6,420 bases of DNA from Rhodobiaceae bacterium (lineage in GTDB: Bacteria; Pseudomonadota; Alphaproteobacteria; MED-G09). A program made the translations under genes and the position numbers. Numbering within the stretch: position 1 is the stretch's first letter; each line of letters opens with the position of its first letter. The stretch spans positions 1-6,420 of the forward strand of contig NYSO01000071.1 of assembly GCA_002683015.1 (NCBI GenBank), given 5' to 3'. The notes under the pieces are model-generated. The model had not been told where the DNA came from. It worked only from the letters and a program-made list of their open reading frames with translations, and did no database searches. Shown piece after piece: positions 1-6,420 of this stretch.

Positions 1-83
1 ACCGAGTAGATAATGCACATGGCGATCGTAATCTTATTTGTGTTTGCCCTCCTATGTCCAATTATGCTGAGGCTGCAGAATAG
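1..83 (+). CDS. gcvP: Glycine dehydrogenase (decarboxylating), P protein of the glycine cleavage system, C-terminal end only
   Basis: Reading from base 3 gives 26 codons and a TAG at 81-83, with no start codon inside the window, so this is the 3' end of a gene that begins upstream. The peptide contains RVDNAHGDRNLICVCPP and ends SNYAEAAE. From memory of the family, the extreme C-terminus of GcvP carries a conserved R-[VL]-D-[ND]-x-[YH]-GDRNL-x-C-x-CPP block followed by an E-x-Y-type tail, and this matches it closely, including the GDRNL core. GcvP is the PLP-dependent subunit that decarboxylates glycine and passes the aminomethyl group to the lipoyl H protein in the cytoplasm. The PLP lysine and most of the enzyme lie outside the window. 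The gene converges on the oxidoreductase gene, with 17 bp between stops. The call rests on one short but distinctive motif. Confidence 0.86.
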   Translation, partial: RVDNAHGDRNLICVCPPMSNYAEAAE

Positions 84-100
84 CTAGATGTGAGAACAAT

Positions 101-3100
101 TTATTGAAGTGCTAAAATTGCAGTTTCAAGACTTTTGCGCTTAATGTGACCGTATCCTTTTACTTCCAGGGCAATGTCCAATTGGGCCTCAAAAGTCTCA
201 GGACGCTCTCTAAGTTTTTTTGGATCTGAGAGCTTTGTAATTAATGCGTTTTTAAACTTAACTTCTAACTTCCTCTCTTGGCTATAAGAAAATGGATCAA
301 AACTAGTTTCACGCAAACCTTTAAATTTGGTCAGCGCCAAAAATATGAAACGCATCCATGATCCAAATCGGATTTTTTTAGGTAGACCATTCACATCTTT
401 CAAAAAACTCAGAAGAGGCGGCGCTAGATAATAGCCAGATGGGCGAGCCGTCCCAAATTTTGAGATCAGACTTTCCGTAAAAGTTGTAGAAAGCATAAGG
501 CGAGCGACTTCGTATTCATCTTTAATAGCCATTCCCCTGAATAATGCCTTCGCAGTTTTTTGAGAAACAGCAGTATCGCCAAACTGAGACTTAACAGCAT
601 CCATAATTTTTTTGTAACGTTCTGCATAATTTTTATTTTGATAGGAAGTTAACTTTTCAGAAAAGGTTTTTATCAAGGCGTCTAATTCTACATCTTCTGG
701 TTTGTACTCCAAAAAGCGATTTTTACCATATCCTGAAACGTTCAAAACATATTGTGGATCATGCGCTAGCCATCTTCCCCATTGCAGTGCTTTTAAATTT
801 TCACTGACTGACGCGCCATTTAAAGTTAATGCCTTTTCTACTGATCGGACTGAAATTGGGATCATACCCTTCTGTAATGCAATACCAAGCATCATAACAT
901 TCGCAGTGATCTTATTTCCCATCAAAGTCTCACTGATTTTCTGTATATTGTAGGTTGAGCAATTTTTAACATCTAGAAATTTGCGCAGCCTTGAGAATAC
1001 TGTTTTTTCTGAGACAGTTATTCCATTTCCAAAACCAACCACGCCTACAGGATCAATATCAATATTGATAATTGCCTGAGACTTACGCTTATTCAAAACC
1101 TTTAGAGAATTGTCAGCCACTCCAACAACTGAGTCACAGGCTAACAATAAGTCGGCCTCACCATCCGGGATTCGCGACATTCTTAACCTAAGACTTTCTG
1201 ATTTCGAAATTCTGATTTGACTAGTAACAGCACCATTTTTTTGCGATAAGCCAGTCTGGCTTACTGCTTGCGCGTATATGTCATCAAGACGCGCAGCCAT
1301 CACTAATACCGCCGAGAGTGTAGACACACCCGTACCTCCAATACCGGCCAAATAAATATTGGTAATTTTCTTATTTATAATAACCGGATCGGGAAGTATT
1401 TTAGAAACCGGTAATTGAATCTCTGGCCTCTCTTTAACTTTTGGAACTACTGCAACAAAACTTGGGCAGAAGCCGTTCAAGCATGAATAATCATCATTAC
1501 AAACTGAATGATCAATAACACGCTTATCTGCCTCACCATCAAATTTGGGTTTGAGAGCAACACAATTTGAACTTTTTGCACAATCGCCGCAGCCTTCGCA
1601 AACCGCCGGATTTATATATATCTTCTCCGCCCGTTTTGGTAGAATTTTGCGCTTTCGGCGGCGTCTAAGCTCAGTAGCGCAGGTTTGTACATGTAATAAC
1701 GCAGTGACGCCTTTTATGTTTGACAAATCGTCCTGAACTTTAAGTATTTTATCTCTATGAAAGAAATCTACGCTGGTGGGCCAAGAACCAGTTGAAGATA
1801 TTTCATCTGGCTTATCAGAGACAATTACTACTTTTTTAACCCCTTCCGCCAGTAATTGTTTACTCATTAAAGAGGGGCTTGACCCACCTTGTGCACTTTG
1901 TCCGCCAGTCATCGCCACAGCATCATTAACTAACATTTTAAATGTAATGTTCACTCCTGAAGCAACTGCAGCTCTAACACCCAAGTACCCGGAATGGGCG
2001 TATGTTCCATCTCCCATATTCTGAAAAGAGTGAGAGCGTTCTGAAAATGGTGCTCGACCAATCCAAAATGCTCCCTCGCCGCCCATTTGAGTAAAATTAG
2101 TAATTGTATCAGGGTTGATGAATCCAGATATGGAATGACAACCAATACCCATTCCAACAATTTCACCGTTAGGTAATTTTGTGCTGCTGTTATGGGGACA
2201 CCCAGCGCAATAATATGGTTGTCGAGTTGGTATCTCACTTAAACCATTCAATTCTGAAGGTTTTTCTTTCTTATTTAGTGATACTAAATGCTGAGATGCT
2301 CGGGAAACAATAGCATTTATAACACTTTCAAGCGATAGCTCACCAAACGCAGGTAATAAATTTACACCATCCGGAGTAGTTTTTCCCGAAAGTAAAATAT
2401 TAAGACCTTGTTTTACACTTAATTTTGCAACTTGTTCCTCAACAAAAGAACGTTTTTCCTCAATTACTAAAACTTCGTCGACAACCGCTAACATCTCTAA
2501 TAATTTCTGCTCAGGTAGCGGCCAGGGCATATTTAAGGCAGTAAATGCTATTTTGTTTTTTTCACCACTGCCCGGCAGAAGAATGCCTAATGCTTCATTG
2601 ACCTCATTAGCAATTTTTCCAACACCAATTATCCCTAGTCGCGTTTTCCCCTTTTTTACGGGTAAGTAAATTTGTGCTACATTATCGCTCTGCTTACACC
2701 AAGTTTGAACTGCGGGTAATCTTACTTCATGCAATTTACTTTCTCTTAAACCAGCTGGATCATGCTTTGTTACGTGAACAAGATTATTCGACTTTAATAT
2801 TGGTAAACTTGGACGCAACTTTGACATGTCTACGACCGCATTACTGTCAGCAACATCAACAACGATTTTCAAACCAACACAACATCCAGAATAACGAGAT
2901 AATGCAAAAGCTTCTAACCCCATGGAAATAATATCCGAAACATTCTTCGGAAAAAAATACGGAATACCGAGAGAATGAAAATTTTGATCCGATTGATAAG
3001 CTAGTGTAGATGATTTCCCAGTTGGATCATCACCGACAGCTATAACCATGCCACCATGCGGGGCGACCCCTCCCTGGTTTGCATGCCTAAGCGCATCCAT

Positions 3101-3457
3101 TGCCCTGTCCAGACCCGGTCCCTTACCATACCACATCGAAAAAACGCCTTGGATATCAGGATTATCATATAAATCTATATGCTGACTTCCCCATAAAGCA
3201 GTCGCAGCAAGTTCTTCGTTAACCGCAGGTTGGAAATGAATCCCTTCTTCATCCAAAAAAGCTTTTGCTTTGCCCAACGCAATATCCAGCCCACCCAATG
3301 GAGAGCCAGGATAACCACTTACCAACCCTTCAGTTTTAAGCCCGTTTAAACGATCAATTCTAGATTGCTCAAGAAGTAATCTTACCAAAGCCTCAGTACC
3401 AGACATCAGAGCCTTGCCTTCACTCATTGTATAACAATCTGTTAACTTTGCTTCCAA
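101..3457 (-). CDS. Single-chain indolepyruvate:ferredoxin oxidoreductase family protein (fused alpha + ferredoxin + gamma + DUF6537-like tail)
   Basis: The 1118-residue product, a usual length for fused proteobacterial members, should oxidatively decarboxylate an aryl-pyruvate such as indolepyruvate (or a related 2-oxoacid) with CoA to acyl-CoA, CO2 and reduced ferredoxin in the cytoplasm. Seen in order: a pyrimidine-type TPP half with GYPGSPLGGLD near residue 48 and NEELAATA near 79; a CAGCPH motif at 417-422; GMGIGCHSISGF near 436; and the Mg/TPP-binding stretch GDG (D483) to N511 followed by AMTGGQ. Next comes a ferredoxin-like insert with cysteines 620, 623, 626 and 632, then 653, 659 and 664. 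A gamma-type domain starts at GIGGTG (705-710) and includes SQTGLSQKNGAV. The final ~200 residues resemble the DUF6537 tail of fused IORs. The start is TTG at 3457 (see its ribosome site). No frameshift or missing motif is visible. The true substrate cannot be read from sequence; branched-chain or phenylpyruvate use is possible. Confidence 0.94.
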   Translation of the reverse strand: MEAKLTDCYTMSEGKALMSGTEALVRLLLEQSRIDRLNGLKTEGLVSGYPGSPLGGLDIALGKAKAFLDEEGIHFQPAVNEELAATALWGSQHIDLYDNPDIQGVFSMWYGKGPGLDRAMDALRHANQGGVAPHGGMVIAVGDDPTGKSSTLAYQSDQNFHSLGIPYFFPKNVSDIISMGLEAFALSRYSGCCVGLKIVVDVADSNAVVDMSKLRPSLPILKSNNLVHVTKHDPAGLRESKLHEVRLPAVQTWCKQSDNVAQIYLPVKKGKTRLGIIGVGKIANEVNEALGILLPGSGEKNKIAFTALNMPWPLPEQKLLEMLAVVDEVLVIEEKRSFVEEQVAKLSVKQGLNILLSGKTTPDGVNLLPAFGELSLESVINAIVSRASQHLVSLNKKEKPSELNGLSEIPTRQPYYCAGCPHNSSTKLPNGEIVGMGIGCHSISGFINPDTITNFTQMGGEGAFWIGRAPFSERSHSFQNMGDGTYAHSGYLGVRAAVASGVNITFKMLVNDAVAMTGGQSAQGGSSPSLMSKQLLAEGVKKVVIVSDKPDEISSTGSWPTSVDFFHRDKILKVQDDLSNIKGVTALLHVQTCATELRRRRKRKILPKRAEKIYINPAVCEGCGDCAKSSNCVALKPKFDGEADKRVIDHSVCNDDYSCLNGFCPSFVAVVPKVKERPEIQLPVSKILPDPVIINKKITNIYLAGIGGTGVSTLSAVLVMAARLDDIYAQAVSQTGLSQKNGAVTSQIRISKSESLRLRMSRIPDGEADLLLACDSVVGVADNSLKVLNKRKSQAIINIDIDPVGVVGFGNGITVSEKTVFSRLRKFLDVKNCSTYNIQKISETLMGNKITANVMMLGIALQKGMIPISVRSVEKALTLNGASVSENLKALQWGRWLAHDPQYVLNVSGYGKNRFLEYKPEDVELDALIKTFSEKLTSYQNKNYAERYKKIMDAVKSQFGDTAVSQKTAKALFRGMAIKDEYEVARLMLSTTFTESLISKFGTARPSGYYLAPPLLSFLKDVNGLPKKIRFGSWMRFIFLALTKFKGLRETSFDPFSYSQERKLEVKFKNALITKLSDPKKLRERPETFEAQLDIALEVKGYGHIKRKSLETAILALQ

Positions 3458-3462
3458 AAAAA

Positions 3463-3468
3463 CCTCTT
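3463..3468 (-). promoter_or_regulatory. Shine-Dalgarno AAGAGG that supports a TTG start for the oxidoreductase
   Basis: On the minus strand AAGAGG is followed by five T residues and then TTG (3457-3455), an ideal spacing of 5 nt. The first in-frame ATG is ten codons further in (3427-3425) and has no purine-rich site at the right distance. Residues 4-9 before that ATG (KLTDCY) resemble the N-terminal LxDxY segment that I recall as conserved in this family, which also favours the upstream TTG. Confidence 0.75.
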
Positions 3469-3577
3469 TACTTAATTTTTAGCCAACATGACCTTATTTT
3501 AAATAAAACTTAATTATCGAATTTTAGTATCCTAGATGGCTAATCATGTATTTCTTATGCCCAAGTTTCAACTGATT

Positions 3578-3583
3578 TATAAT
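3578..3583 (+). promoter_or_regulatory. Candidate -10 box TATAAT for the transporter operon
   Basis: This is an exact match to the sigma-70 -10 consensus, read toward the binding-protein gene. The hexamer 17 bp upstream (TTATGC, 3555-3560) matches TTGACA in only its first two positions, so the promoter would be weak or activator-dependent. It would give a leader of about 135 nt that contains the inverted repeat. In such AT-rich sequence a chance match is quite possible. Confidence 0.35.
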
Positions 3584-3650
3584 GCATGTTGTGAGTAATC
3601 CTTCGTCAAAGCTAAACGGCAAAAAATAAATGATTTCTGTAGCAAAAAAA

Positions 3651-3668
3651 TTTGACTTTTAGGTCAAA
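3651..3668. promoter_or_regulatory. Perfect 6+6 bp inverted repeat TTTGAC-TTTTAG-GTCAAA, candidate operator
   Basis: The arms TTTGAC (3651-3656) and GTCAAA (3663-3668) are exact reverse complements separated by 6 bp, the geometry of a dimeric repressor or activator site. The left arm overlaps TTGACT (3652-3657), a 5/6 match to a -35 box. The hexamer 17 bp further on (TTCACT, 3675-3680) is only a 3/6 match to a -10. The site lies 57 bp before the start codon of the binding protein. A regulator such as a GntR-family protein responding to the transported solute is a reasonable guess, but no regulator gene is present in the window. Confidence 0.45.
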
Positions 3669-3713
3669 GTTCCCTTCACTAAAAACTTAATAATACCACA
3701 AGAAATCGAAATA

Positions 3714-3720
3714 GAGGTGA
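3714..3720 (+). promoter_or_regulatory. Shine-Dalgarno GAGGTGA that sets the ATG start of the binding protein
   Basis: GAGGTGA ends 5 nt before ATG 3726-3728. The in-frame GTG at 3717-3719 is part of this site and so cannot itself be the start; it would add three residues (MTS) in front of the natural MTKFIKNF signal-peptide start. Confidence 0.85.
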
Positions 3721-3725
3721 CTTCA

Positions 3726-4736
3726 ATGACAAAATTTATAAAGAATTTTATGGCAGCTGCTGCCTGTACAATTGCATCCTCAGCGATGCTGAAGGCAGGA
3801 GATGATTTTTTTGTTTATGTTTCTCCTGATCCAATTGGAGTAAACGCATTTTTGGAGATGGGTAAAATTGGTATCGAAGCCGCCGCAGAAAAGTATGGCG
3901 CCGATGTGCAAACATATGAGAGTACTACTGCCGCTGCCAGAAGAGAAAATGTTGAAGCTGCATTAAATGAAGGTGCCAGTCTAATCGTGGTTCTTGGATT
4001 TGAATTTAACGATATCATATCGGAGTTAGCCCCAACAGCTCCCGAAGTAAACTTTCTAATCGTTGATCAATGTATATCTGACCTGCCAGAAAATGTTCAT
4101 TGTGCAGTTTTTAGGGAATATGAGGCCAGCTATCTCACAGGAGTAGCAGCAGGAATGATGACCAATACCGATAAAATTGGGGTTGTAGGGGCTCTGGATA
4201 TTCCCTTTTTACATAGATATACAGATGCCTATCGAGATGGTGCTAAAGCAGTAAACTCAAAGGTTGAGGTAGAGATAAGATGGGTTGGAGGAGATAATCC
4301 GTTTGGTGACCCGGTGAGAGCAAAAGAACAAGCCTTGGCAATGAATGCTTCTGGTGCTGACATAATTTTCACAGCAACTGCTGGTGGTGATTTTGGAGTT
4401 TTTGAAGGGGCGCAGGAAGAAAATTTCAGAGTTCTTTCTGTTGACGTAAATCGTTGCGTGAACGCCCCCGGATATGTAATCGATAACACTTTAAAAGGAG
4501 TAGATGCAGCGCTCCTAAATTCTGTTGATGCAATAATGTCTGGAGCCAAGTCGTCGATTTCAGCTGTTGGTTTGAAAGAGGGAGGTATGTCAGTGATGGC
4601 GCTTGATAAGGATCGCTTATCTTCAAGCCAATGCCTGGTATCAGAAGAACCTGAAGTAGTTGCGAAAATACAAGAAATCGCTGATCAGATAATCGATGGG
4701 TCGTTAGTGCTACCTGACCCAATGTTCGCTCAATGA
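3726..4736 (+). CDS. BMP family ABC transporter substrate-binding protein (periplasmic)
   Basis: This is the solute receptor of the importer encoded by this operon. With the ATG at 3726 it has 336 residues, normal for the BMP (PF02608, BmpA/PnrA/YufN) family. Residues 1 to about 24 form a Sec signal peptide: lysines at 3 and 6, a hydrophobic Ala-rich core, and likely cleavage after A20 or A24 (LKA|GDD). Family landmarks are FLIVDQ (110-115); the VFREYEASYLTGVAAG block (128-143); IGVVGALDIP (151-160) followed by an arginine-containing helix YTDAYRDGAKAVN; GADIIFTATAGGDFGVFEGA (210-229); the VLSVD strand (236-240); and the DNTLKGVDAAL helix (253-263). Characterised relatives bind nucleosides, but other solutes occur, so the ligand remains open. 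The cysteine at residue 14 sits inside the hydrophobic core without a good lipobox, so this looks like a soluble periplasmic protein, not a lipoprotein. It is the first gene of the operon, 12 bp before the ATPase gene. Confidence 0.93.
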   Translation: MTKFIKNFMAAAACTIASSAMLKAGDDFFVYVSPDPIGVNAFLEMGKIGIEAAAEKYGADVQTYESTTAAARRENVEAALNEGASLIVVLGFEFNDIISELAPTAPEVNFLIVDQCISDLPENVHCAVFREYEASYLTGVAAGMMTNTDKIGVVGALDIPFLHRYTDAYRDGAKAVNSKVEVEIRWVGGDNPFGDPVRAKEQALAMNASGADIIFTATAGGDFGVFEGAQEENFRVLSVDVNRCVNAPGYVIDNTLKGVDAALLNSVDAIMSGAKSSISAVGLKEGGMSVMALDKDRLSSSQCLVSEEPEVVAKIQEIADQIIDGSLVLPDPMFAQ

Positions 4737-4748
4737 GAATTCTGGTAA

Positions 4749-6284
4749 ATGAAAGCAGAGCTGCATGAAATTTCCGTAAAATTTGGGACTTTTTGTGCTG
4801 TAAACAATGTTTCATTGAGTTTTGCACCAGGCGAAATTCATGCATTGGTAGGTGAAAACGGAGCAGGAAAGAGCACAGCTATGTCTGTGCTCTTTGGTCT
4901 GAATACAGATTACCAAGGCAATATTCTTATAAACGATCAGCTTAGAAGATGGAAATCCCCAGCAGATGCAATTTCAGCTGGTCTTGGAATGGTACATCAA
5001 CATTTCATGCTGCAAGAGACCATGTCAGTCCTTGAAAATGTAATTTTATGTTCAGAGCCAGTAAATAAGCTTGGCTTTGTAAGTTTTGCTGCCGCAGCTA
5101 AAAGTGTTCAAAATCTAATTGATAGTTATGATTTACAAATTGATCAAACACAGAAAGTTGGAGAGCTTTCTGTTGGTCAACGTCAGGCAGTTGAAATTCT
5201 TAAACTATTATATCGTAGATCAGAGTTTCTAATCTTGGATGAACCTACGGCAGTTCTAACTCCTAATGAGAAAGAAGAGTTATTTCAGTCGCTTTCAAAT
5301 TTTAAAGCATCGGGCAAATCCATAATTTTAATCACTCATAAAATTGATGAAGTTATGATGATTGCGGACAAAGTTAGTGTGATGAGATCAGGAAATCTTA
5401 TATCAAGTAAGCTGCTAAAAAATACTTCAAAAAATGAAATACAGCAAAATATAATTGGAGGTTCACTACCAAAGCCTATCAAGCGAAAACAAATGCACCC
5501 AAAAGATATAAGTTTTGAGATGCAAAAGGTTATTATACCGGGACTAGCTACTAGAAGAAAACCTATTTCCTTAAAAGTATACCTCGGAGAAATAGTGGGA
5601 ATAGCTGGAGTTTCAGGAAATGGGCAGGGCCCGTTAGTAGAAGCTATTGTTGGACTTCGAAATATTCTCTCAGGAAATATGCTACTCAGTAATGAAAATA
5701 TCTCAGATCAAGATGTTTCGGCACGCCGCAAAATAGGACTTTCTTACATTCCGGAGGACCGTCAGAGGGTTGGTCTAGCCTTAGATGCCAGTGTTCTTGA
5801 AAATTCTTGTGTTTCACAGATGCGAAATAAACAATTCTCAAATGGATATTTTTTTAATTTGCAGCATCTGTGCAAATTTTCTGAACAACTAGTAAGTGAG
5901 TACGACATCCGTGTTGGCAGCGTCAAATCAAAAGTAAGAACAATGTCTGGCGGTAATAAACAGAAATTGGTTGTAGCTCGAGAATTGGAACAAAAAAAAC
6001 AATTGGTTATTGCCGAGAACCCGACTTGGGGCGTTGACATTGGCGCAATCAATAAAATTCATCAAGAATTAATAAAAATGCGCGATATGGGCCATGCGAT
6101 CTTATTAGTTTCAAATGAAATCGAGGAAATAATGGGGCTATCGGACCGTATTCACGTGATGGCCAACGGACAATTATCTGAGTCGTTGAATTCGGACCAG
6201 GTAACAGCGAACAAACTAGGGGAGTTAATGCTGTCTCGCAATGAGCCTGCTCTTTCAGAAAAATTAGAAATGATGCAGCCATAA
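4749..6284 (+). CDS. Double-NBD ABC transporter ATP-binding protein of a BMP-type (nucleoside/sugar-like) importer
   Basis: This 511-residue cytoplasmic ATPase has two nucleotide-binding domains in one chain, as in the YufO/BmpB and RbsA/XylG-like families. NBD1 is complete: Walker A GENGAGKST (35-43), Q-loop Q84 in MVHQHFML, signature LSVGQ (140-144), Walker B LILDEP (161-166) with catalytic E165, and H-loop H197 in ITHK. NBD2 is degenerate at its ATP site: GVSGNGQGPL (287-296) lacks the Walker A lysine, ENP (423-425) replaces DEP so the catalytic Glu is Asn424, and SN (455-456) stands where the H-loop histidine would be. Its signature MSGGN (399-403) is intact. This asymmetry is usual in the family and leaves one hydrolytic site. 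The gene starts 12 bp after the binding-protein stop, with only a weak ribosome site, so translation is probably coupled. The substrate follows from the partner proteins and is not readable here. Confidence 0.95.
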   Translation: MKAELHEISVKFGTFCAVNNVSLSFAPGEIHALVGENGAGKSTAMSVLFGLNTDYQGNILINDQLRRWKSPADAISAGLGMVHQHFMLQETMSVLENVILCSEPVNKLGFVSFAAAAKSVQNLIDSYDLQIDQTQKVGELSVGQRQAVEILKLLYRRSEFLILDEPTAVLTPNEKEELFQSLSNFKASGKSIILITHKIDEVMMIADKVSVMRSGNLISSKLLKNTSKNEIQQNIIGGSLPKPIKRKQMHPKDISFEMQKVIIPGLATRRKPISLKVYLGEIVGIAGVSGNGQGPLVEAIVGLRNILSGNMLLSNENISDQDVSARRKIGLSYIPEDRQRVGLALDASVLENSCVSQMRNKQFSNGYFFNLQHLCKFSEQLVSEYDIRVGSVKSKVRTMSGGNKQKLVVARELEQKKQLVIAENPTWGVDIGAINKIHQELIKMRDMGHAILLVSNEIEEIMGLSDRIHVMANGQLSESLNSDQVTANKLGELMLSRNEPALSEKLEMMQP

Positions 6285-6289
6285 TGAGT

Positions 6290-6294
6290 AAGGA
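6290..6294 (+). promoter_or_regulatory. Shine-Dalgarno AAGGA for the third operon gene
   Basis: AAGGA lies 7 nt before ATG 6302-6304 and 5 nt after the ATPase stop codon. It is the main evidence that a real gene starts here even though its frame is soon broken. Confidence 0.75.
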
Positions 6295-6301
6295 TTATTG
6301 A

Positions 6302-6394
6302 ATGACGCACAGACTTTACTCTTTATTAGCAGCATCAATTTTATTACTGATAATTTTTGCATTGCTTATATGGCTTGCATTTCTTGGCATATAG
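6302..6394 (+). pseudogene. N-terminal fragment of the BMP-type ABC permease, interrupted by a TAG within a tandem repeat
   Basis: From ATG 6302 there are 30 codons, MTHRLYSLLAASILLLIIF followed by ALLIWLAFLGI and TAG at 6392-6394. The peptide is a short basic N-terminus followed by one long hydrophobic segment, as expected for the first membrane helix of the permease that normally follows the double ATPase in these operons. In the family a 'G-x-[DN]-P' turn usually follows this helix; here the frame stops instead. The stop falls in the second unit of a degenerate tandem repeat that begins at 6358 and runs off the window. Either the gene is truly disrupted, or the last ~40-60 bases are an assembly or sequencing artefact at a contig end and the natural gene is intact. 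I favour the artefact. The identity as permease rests on position, ribosome site and hydrophobicity, not on a family motif. Confidence 0.6.
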
Positions 6395-6420
6395 CTTGCA
6401 TTGCTTGGCATAGCTTGCAT
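6358..6420 (+). repeat. Degenerate tandem repeat of about 18-21 bp at the window end
   Basis: Successive units start with TGCATT and end with GCT: 6358-6375 (18 bp), 6376-6396 (21 bp), 6397-6415 (19 bp), and a cut-off TGCAT at 6416-6420. Units two and three differ by one substitution and a 2-bp AT insertion; unit one is more diverged in its middle. Within each unit a shorter motif of about 9-10 bp, GCTTGCATT alternating with GCTTGGCATA, is itself repeated, so the pattern is a dimer of related short words. It lies inside the start of the permease frame and introduces its stop codon. Confidence 0.8.

Larger units (their letters stand above)
3458..3725. promoter_or_regulatory. Divergent intergenic control region between the oxidoreductase and the transporter operon
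   Basis: This strongly AT-rich stretch of 268 bp separates two genes transcribed away from each other, so it must hold promoters for both. On the plus strand there is a perfect TATAAT (3578-3583), a TTGACT (3652-3657) and an inverted repeat (3651-3668), listed separately. On the minus strand the best -10-like hexamers are TAAAAT (3526-3521) and GATAAT (3518-3513); neither has a convincing -35 at 16-18 bp, so the oxidoreductase promoter is not pinned down. I see no open frame with a ribosome site and no riboswitch-like fold here. Confidence 0.6.

Noticed and set aside
97..120. CAATTT/AAATTG dyad as a transcription terminator
   Set aside because: The 6-bp arms are AT-rich with a 12-base loop and no T-run; too weak for an intrinsic terminator.
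1951..2238. Open frame in another minus-strand frame inside the oxidoreductase gene (and similar plus-strand frames at 702-953, 1545-2024 and 2674-2931)
   Set aside because: They overlap the conserved TPP, ferredoxin and gamma domains of the real gene and encode no recognisable protein; they are shadow frames.
3717..3725. GTG start three codons upstream of the binding-protein ATG
   Set aside because: The GTG is part of the GAGGTGA ribosome site itself and has no purine-rich site of its own; ATG 3726 has perfect spacing.
3765..3767. Lipoprotein cysteine at residue 14 of the binding protein
   Set aside because: The preceding AAA lacks a Leu/Val at the lipobox -3 position, and the cysteine is followed by more hydrophobic signal sequence, so signal peptidase I cleavage near residues 20-24 fits better.
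4229..4845. Minus-strand open frames antisense to the binding protein and the ATPase start
   Set aside because: The plus-strand frame there carries clear BMP and Walker A family motifs; the antisense peptides have no domain or plausible ribosome site context.
5580..6150. Second NBD as a decayed (pseudogene) domain
   Set aside because: The frame is open and the signature motif intact; degenerate second sites are normal for this ATPase family.
6358..6420. CRISPR array or insertion-sequence end
   Set aside because: Units are 18-21 bp without spacers and drift in sequence; no terminal inverted repeat, target duplication or transposase is visible.

Overview
This is an AT-rich window that looks like an aerobic, probably marine, alphaproteobacterium. 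I infer this from the fused oxygen-tolerant-type indolepyruvate:ferredoxin oxidoreductase with a DUF6537-like C-terminus, the BMP-type ABC uptake system, and the GcvP tail that resembles proteobacterial GcvP. No marker gene fixes the taxon. The final bases run into a degenerate tandem repeat, which suggests that the window ends at a contig edge.

Layout: (1) Positions 1-83, + strand: the last 26 codons of a gene that I read as gcvP, the glycine-cleavage P protein; it is too short for a standard ORF scan. (2) Positions 101-3457, - strand: a 1118-residue single-chain 2-oxoacid (indolepyruvate/aryl-pyruvate type) ferredoxin oxidoreductase. It converges on gcvP with only 17 bp between the stop codons. 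(3) Positions 3458-3725: a divergent intergenic region with a perfect TATAAT, a perfect 6+6 bp inverted repeat (candidate operator) and a clear Shine-Dalgarno sequence for the next gene. (4) Positions 3726-6394, + strand: a compact operon made of a BMP-family periplasmic binding protein, a double-NBD ABC ATPase, and the first codons of what is almost certainly the membrane permease. The permease frame breaks at a TAG after 30 codons, inside a tandem repeat of about 20 bp that reaches the window end.

Function: the + strand operon encodes an importer of the BmpA/PnrA/YufNOPQ class, whose characterised members mostly carry purine or pyrimidine nucleosides. The actual ligand cannot be read here. 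The - strand enzyme would turn transaminated aromatic (or other) amino acids into acyl-CoA, CO2 and reduced ferredoxin. The two transcription units share only their upstream region, and I see no evidence that they form one pathway.

I found no previously undescribed system. The points most worth checking are the tandem repeat that breaks the permease, the inverted repeat upstream of the transporter, the TTG start of the oxidoreductase, and the hidden gcvP end.
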